Origin: Candidatus Nitrosopumilus sp. | GTDB lineage: Archaea > Thermoproteota > Nitrososphaeria > Nitrososphaerales > Nitrosopumilaceae | Assembly: GCA_029941825.1 (NCBI GenBank) | Contig: JAPYTM010000062.1 | Location: 1-5,369, forward strand | Length of the DNA: 5,369 nt | Reading direction: 5' to 3' | In this document: piece after piece, positions 4,456 to 5,369 of the stretch | How the letters are laid out: every line of letters starts with the position of its first letter | How positions within the stretch are numbered: the stretch's first letter is position 1 | The notes under the pieces: model-generated | What the model was told of the DNA's origin: nothing | What the model saw: only the letters and a program-made list of their open reading frames with translations | Database searches by the model: none | Made by a program: the position numbers and the translations under genes

Positions 4456-5069
4456 TGGTGTTGGATAAAAGTCCTGAGTGGGTTTTAGATAATAATTTAA
4501 TACATATTAAAAATGAATTTAAAAAAAGTATTCCAAGTATAATTTTATGTTCAGAACCATTCCATAAAATAGAGTTTTTTAATAAATTAATCAACTCCGT
4601 TGAAAGTCCCATAATTTTTGTAGATATGGATTTACTTTATACTGGATATATTGAATCTGGAATGATTCAAAAAAAAGATAATGTGGTGATTTTTCATCCA
4701 GATAAAACAAATTGGATAAAAAAATTATCAGATATCATTACCAAAATTTCAAAAGAAAAATTTCTAGTTGTGATTGATTCATTTAATGGAATTTACAATA
4801 TATTTGATGATCTTGAATCAGCTATATTCATTAATTCATGTATTATGTTACTTTCATCTCTTGGAAGAGAAACAAATTCATTCATTGTAATTTCTGCAAT
4901 GGTAAGAAAAAAAGAAAATAATGAATGGATACTATCACCAGGAGGAAAACAGATCATTAAATCAAAAAAAACAGGGGTTTACTTTCTTAAAAAAATTGAA
5001 GACGATCTAATAATTTCTGTTTTAAAGAAAAATAATACGGATTCAAAAATATTTAAAATAGAATTTTAG
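4455..5069 (+). CDS. RadB/KaiC-like RecA-fold protein with degenerate Walker A
   Basis: A 204-residue protein resembling the single-domain RecA-fold ATPases of archaea (RadB, KaiC-like). The core order is visible: strand IPSIILCSEPFHKIEFF (26-42) where the P-loop should be; IIFVDMDLLYTGYIESGM (53-70); KFLVVIDSFNGIYNIF (102-117) as a Walker B strand with D108-S109; helix ESAIFINSCIMLLSSLGRETN (121-141); strand SFIVISAMVRKK (142-153); and SPGGKQIIKSKKTGVYFLKK (161-180), matching the RadB-type 'P.GG..L...S...I.L.K' region. The P-loop lacks GxxxxGK[T/S], so ATP binding or hydrolysis in the usual way is doubtful. It may be a structural paralogue, like the non-catalytic Rad51 paralogues. GTG 4455, GTG 4458 and TTG 4461 are all possible starts; the last fits leaderless TATA spacing best. 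DNA is strongly A-rich. Partner unknown; a recombination role is inference only. Confidence 0.7.
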   Translation: MVLDKSPEWVLDNNLIHIKNEFKKSIPSIILCSEPFHKIEFFNKLINSVESPIIFVDMDLLYTGYIESGMIQKKDNVVIFHPDKTNWIKKLSDIITKISKEKFLVVIDSFNGIYNIFDDLESAIFINSCIMLLSSLGRETNSFIVISAMVRKKENNEWILSPGGKQIIKSKKTGVYFLKKIEDDLIISVLKKNNTDSKIFKIEF

Positions 5070-5116
5070 AAAATTAAATCTGAAACACCGTTATAACCTG
5101 ATATTTCTAGATAAAT

Positions 5117-5124
5117 TATATAAA
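5117..5124 (+). promoter_or_regulatory. Strong TATA box for the ferredoxin gene
   Basis: TATATAAA (5117-5124) is the best TATA match in the window. It is centred about 29 bases before the ATG at 5150, so the mRNA should begin about 3-5 bases before the ATG, with no Shine-Dalgarno. The preceding gene stops at 5069, and the 80-base gap (5070-5149) holds nothing else I can support; there is no convincing hairpin or poly-T terminator before the box. Confidence 0.65.
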
Positions 5125-5149
5125 GACCAAATTAAGATGTAATTTCATT

Positions 5150-5369
5150 ATGCCAGTAGCAATACTTCCAGACATAAGCGAACAAATGTGTATCGGATGT
5201 GCACTATGTGTAGAAATCTGTACAACACTTGGTCCTGATGTCCTTAGAGTAAAACCAGTCGAAGGCTGGAAGAGAGGCAAAGCATTTGTATTTTATCCAG
5301 AGAGATGTATTACAGATGGTGCATGCATAGGTGTATGCCCAACAAAAGCAATCTTTTGGATGAGACCAA
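5150..5369 (+). CDS. Two-cluster [4Fe-4S]-type ferredoxin, N-terminal part (truncated by window edge)
   Basis: The first 73 residues of a small ferredoxin, a soluble carrier of low-potential electrons. First motif: C14-x2-C17-x2-C20-x3-C24, with Thr instead of Pro after C24. Second motif: C53-x2-D56-x2-C59-x3-C63-P, in which the second cysteine is replaced by Asp. By the known wiring of these proteins, C14, C17, C20 and C63 hold one normal [4Fe-4S] cluster. C53, C59 and C24 with D56 hold the other, which could be Asp-ligated [4Fe-4S] or [3Fe-4S]. The loop between motifs (LRVKPVEGWKRGKAFVFYPE, 32-51) is longer than in clostridial ferredoxins. Start ATG 5150-5152, just after a strong TATA box. 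Codons are visibly less A/T-biased (GTC, GGC, TGC, CTT appear) than in the preceding gene, which fits high expression. The C-terminus is outside the window. Confidence 0.92.
   Translation, partial: MPVAILPDISEQMCIGCALCVEICTTLGPDVLRVKPVEGWKRGKAFVFYPERCITDGACIGVCPTKAIFWMRP

Noticed and set aside
4400..4612. 70-codon minus-strand frame across the 4431-4455 gap
   Set aside because: It overlaps the starts of two better supported genes; its Lys/Asn/Leu content is what A/T-rich antisense DNA gives.
5070..5116. Terminator after the RecA-fold gene
   Set aside because: No stable hairpin and no long T run on the plus strand in this stretch.

Overview
The window is AT-rich, gene-dense archaeal DNA. The best match is an ammonia-oxidising member of the Nitrososphaerota (Thaumarchaeota) of the Nitrosopumilus type. 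The evidence is an archaeal RNA polymerase subunit Rpo11 (L), a transcription factor S and a PCNA sliding clamp side by side, TATA boxes about 20-26 nt ahead of start codons that lack a Shine-Dalgarno site, and strongly A/T-biased codons. The lineage call rests on gene content and protein style; no database was searched. I saw no rRNA, tRNA, insertion sequence, CRISPR array or long repeat, and no intergenic gap longer than 80 bases.

Layout. Positions 1-831 (minus strand) hold an information-processing operon in the order rpo11, tfs, pcn; pcn runs off the left edge. A 51-base gap with one TATA element readable in both directions separates it from a plus-strand gene for an unrecognised 178-residue protein (883-1419). 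Two tiny plus-strand genes follow (1450-1602 and 1614-1760). They encode paralogous proteins of 50 and 48 residues. Next, on the minus strand, are a dual-specificity protein phosphatase (1746-2255) and a metal-dependent cyclase/kynurenine-formamidase-family protein (2311-2967). A plus-strand stand-alone Lrp/AsnC ligand-sensing (RAM) domain follows at 3028-3285. It converges on a minus-strand PLP-dependent class V aminotransferase-fold enzyme (3280-4431). Divergent from that enzyme, with only 23 bases between, is a RadB/KaiC-like RecA-fold protein with a degraded Walker A motif (4455-5069). The window ends inside a plus-strand two-cluster ferredoxin (from 5150) with its own strong TATA box.

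How the parts relate. rpo11-tfs-pcn is a functional unit linking RNA polymerase assembly, transcript-cleavage rescue and replication processivity. The remaining genes are small, mostly singly transcribed units packed as divergent and convergent pairs. Three divergent pairs share promoter DNA of 23-60 bases, and two convergent pairs overlap at their stop codons (15 and 6 bases). Genes at the start of a transcript look leaderless or nearly so. The two clearest operon-internal genes (tfs and the second micro-gene) have Shine-Dalgarno sequences and non-ATG starts. The least explained items are the micro-protein pair, the 178-residue protein, the degenerate RecA-fold protein, and the class V enzyme that lacks a desulfurase cysteine.
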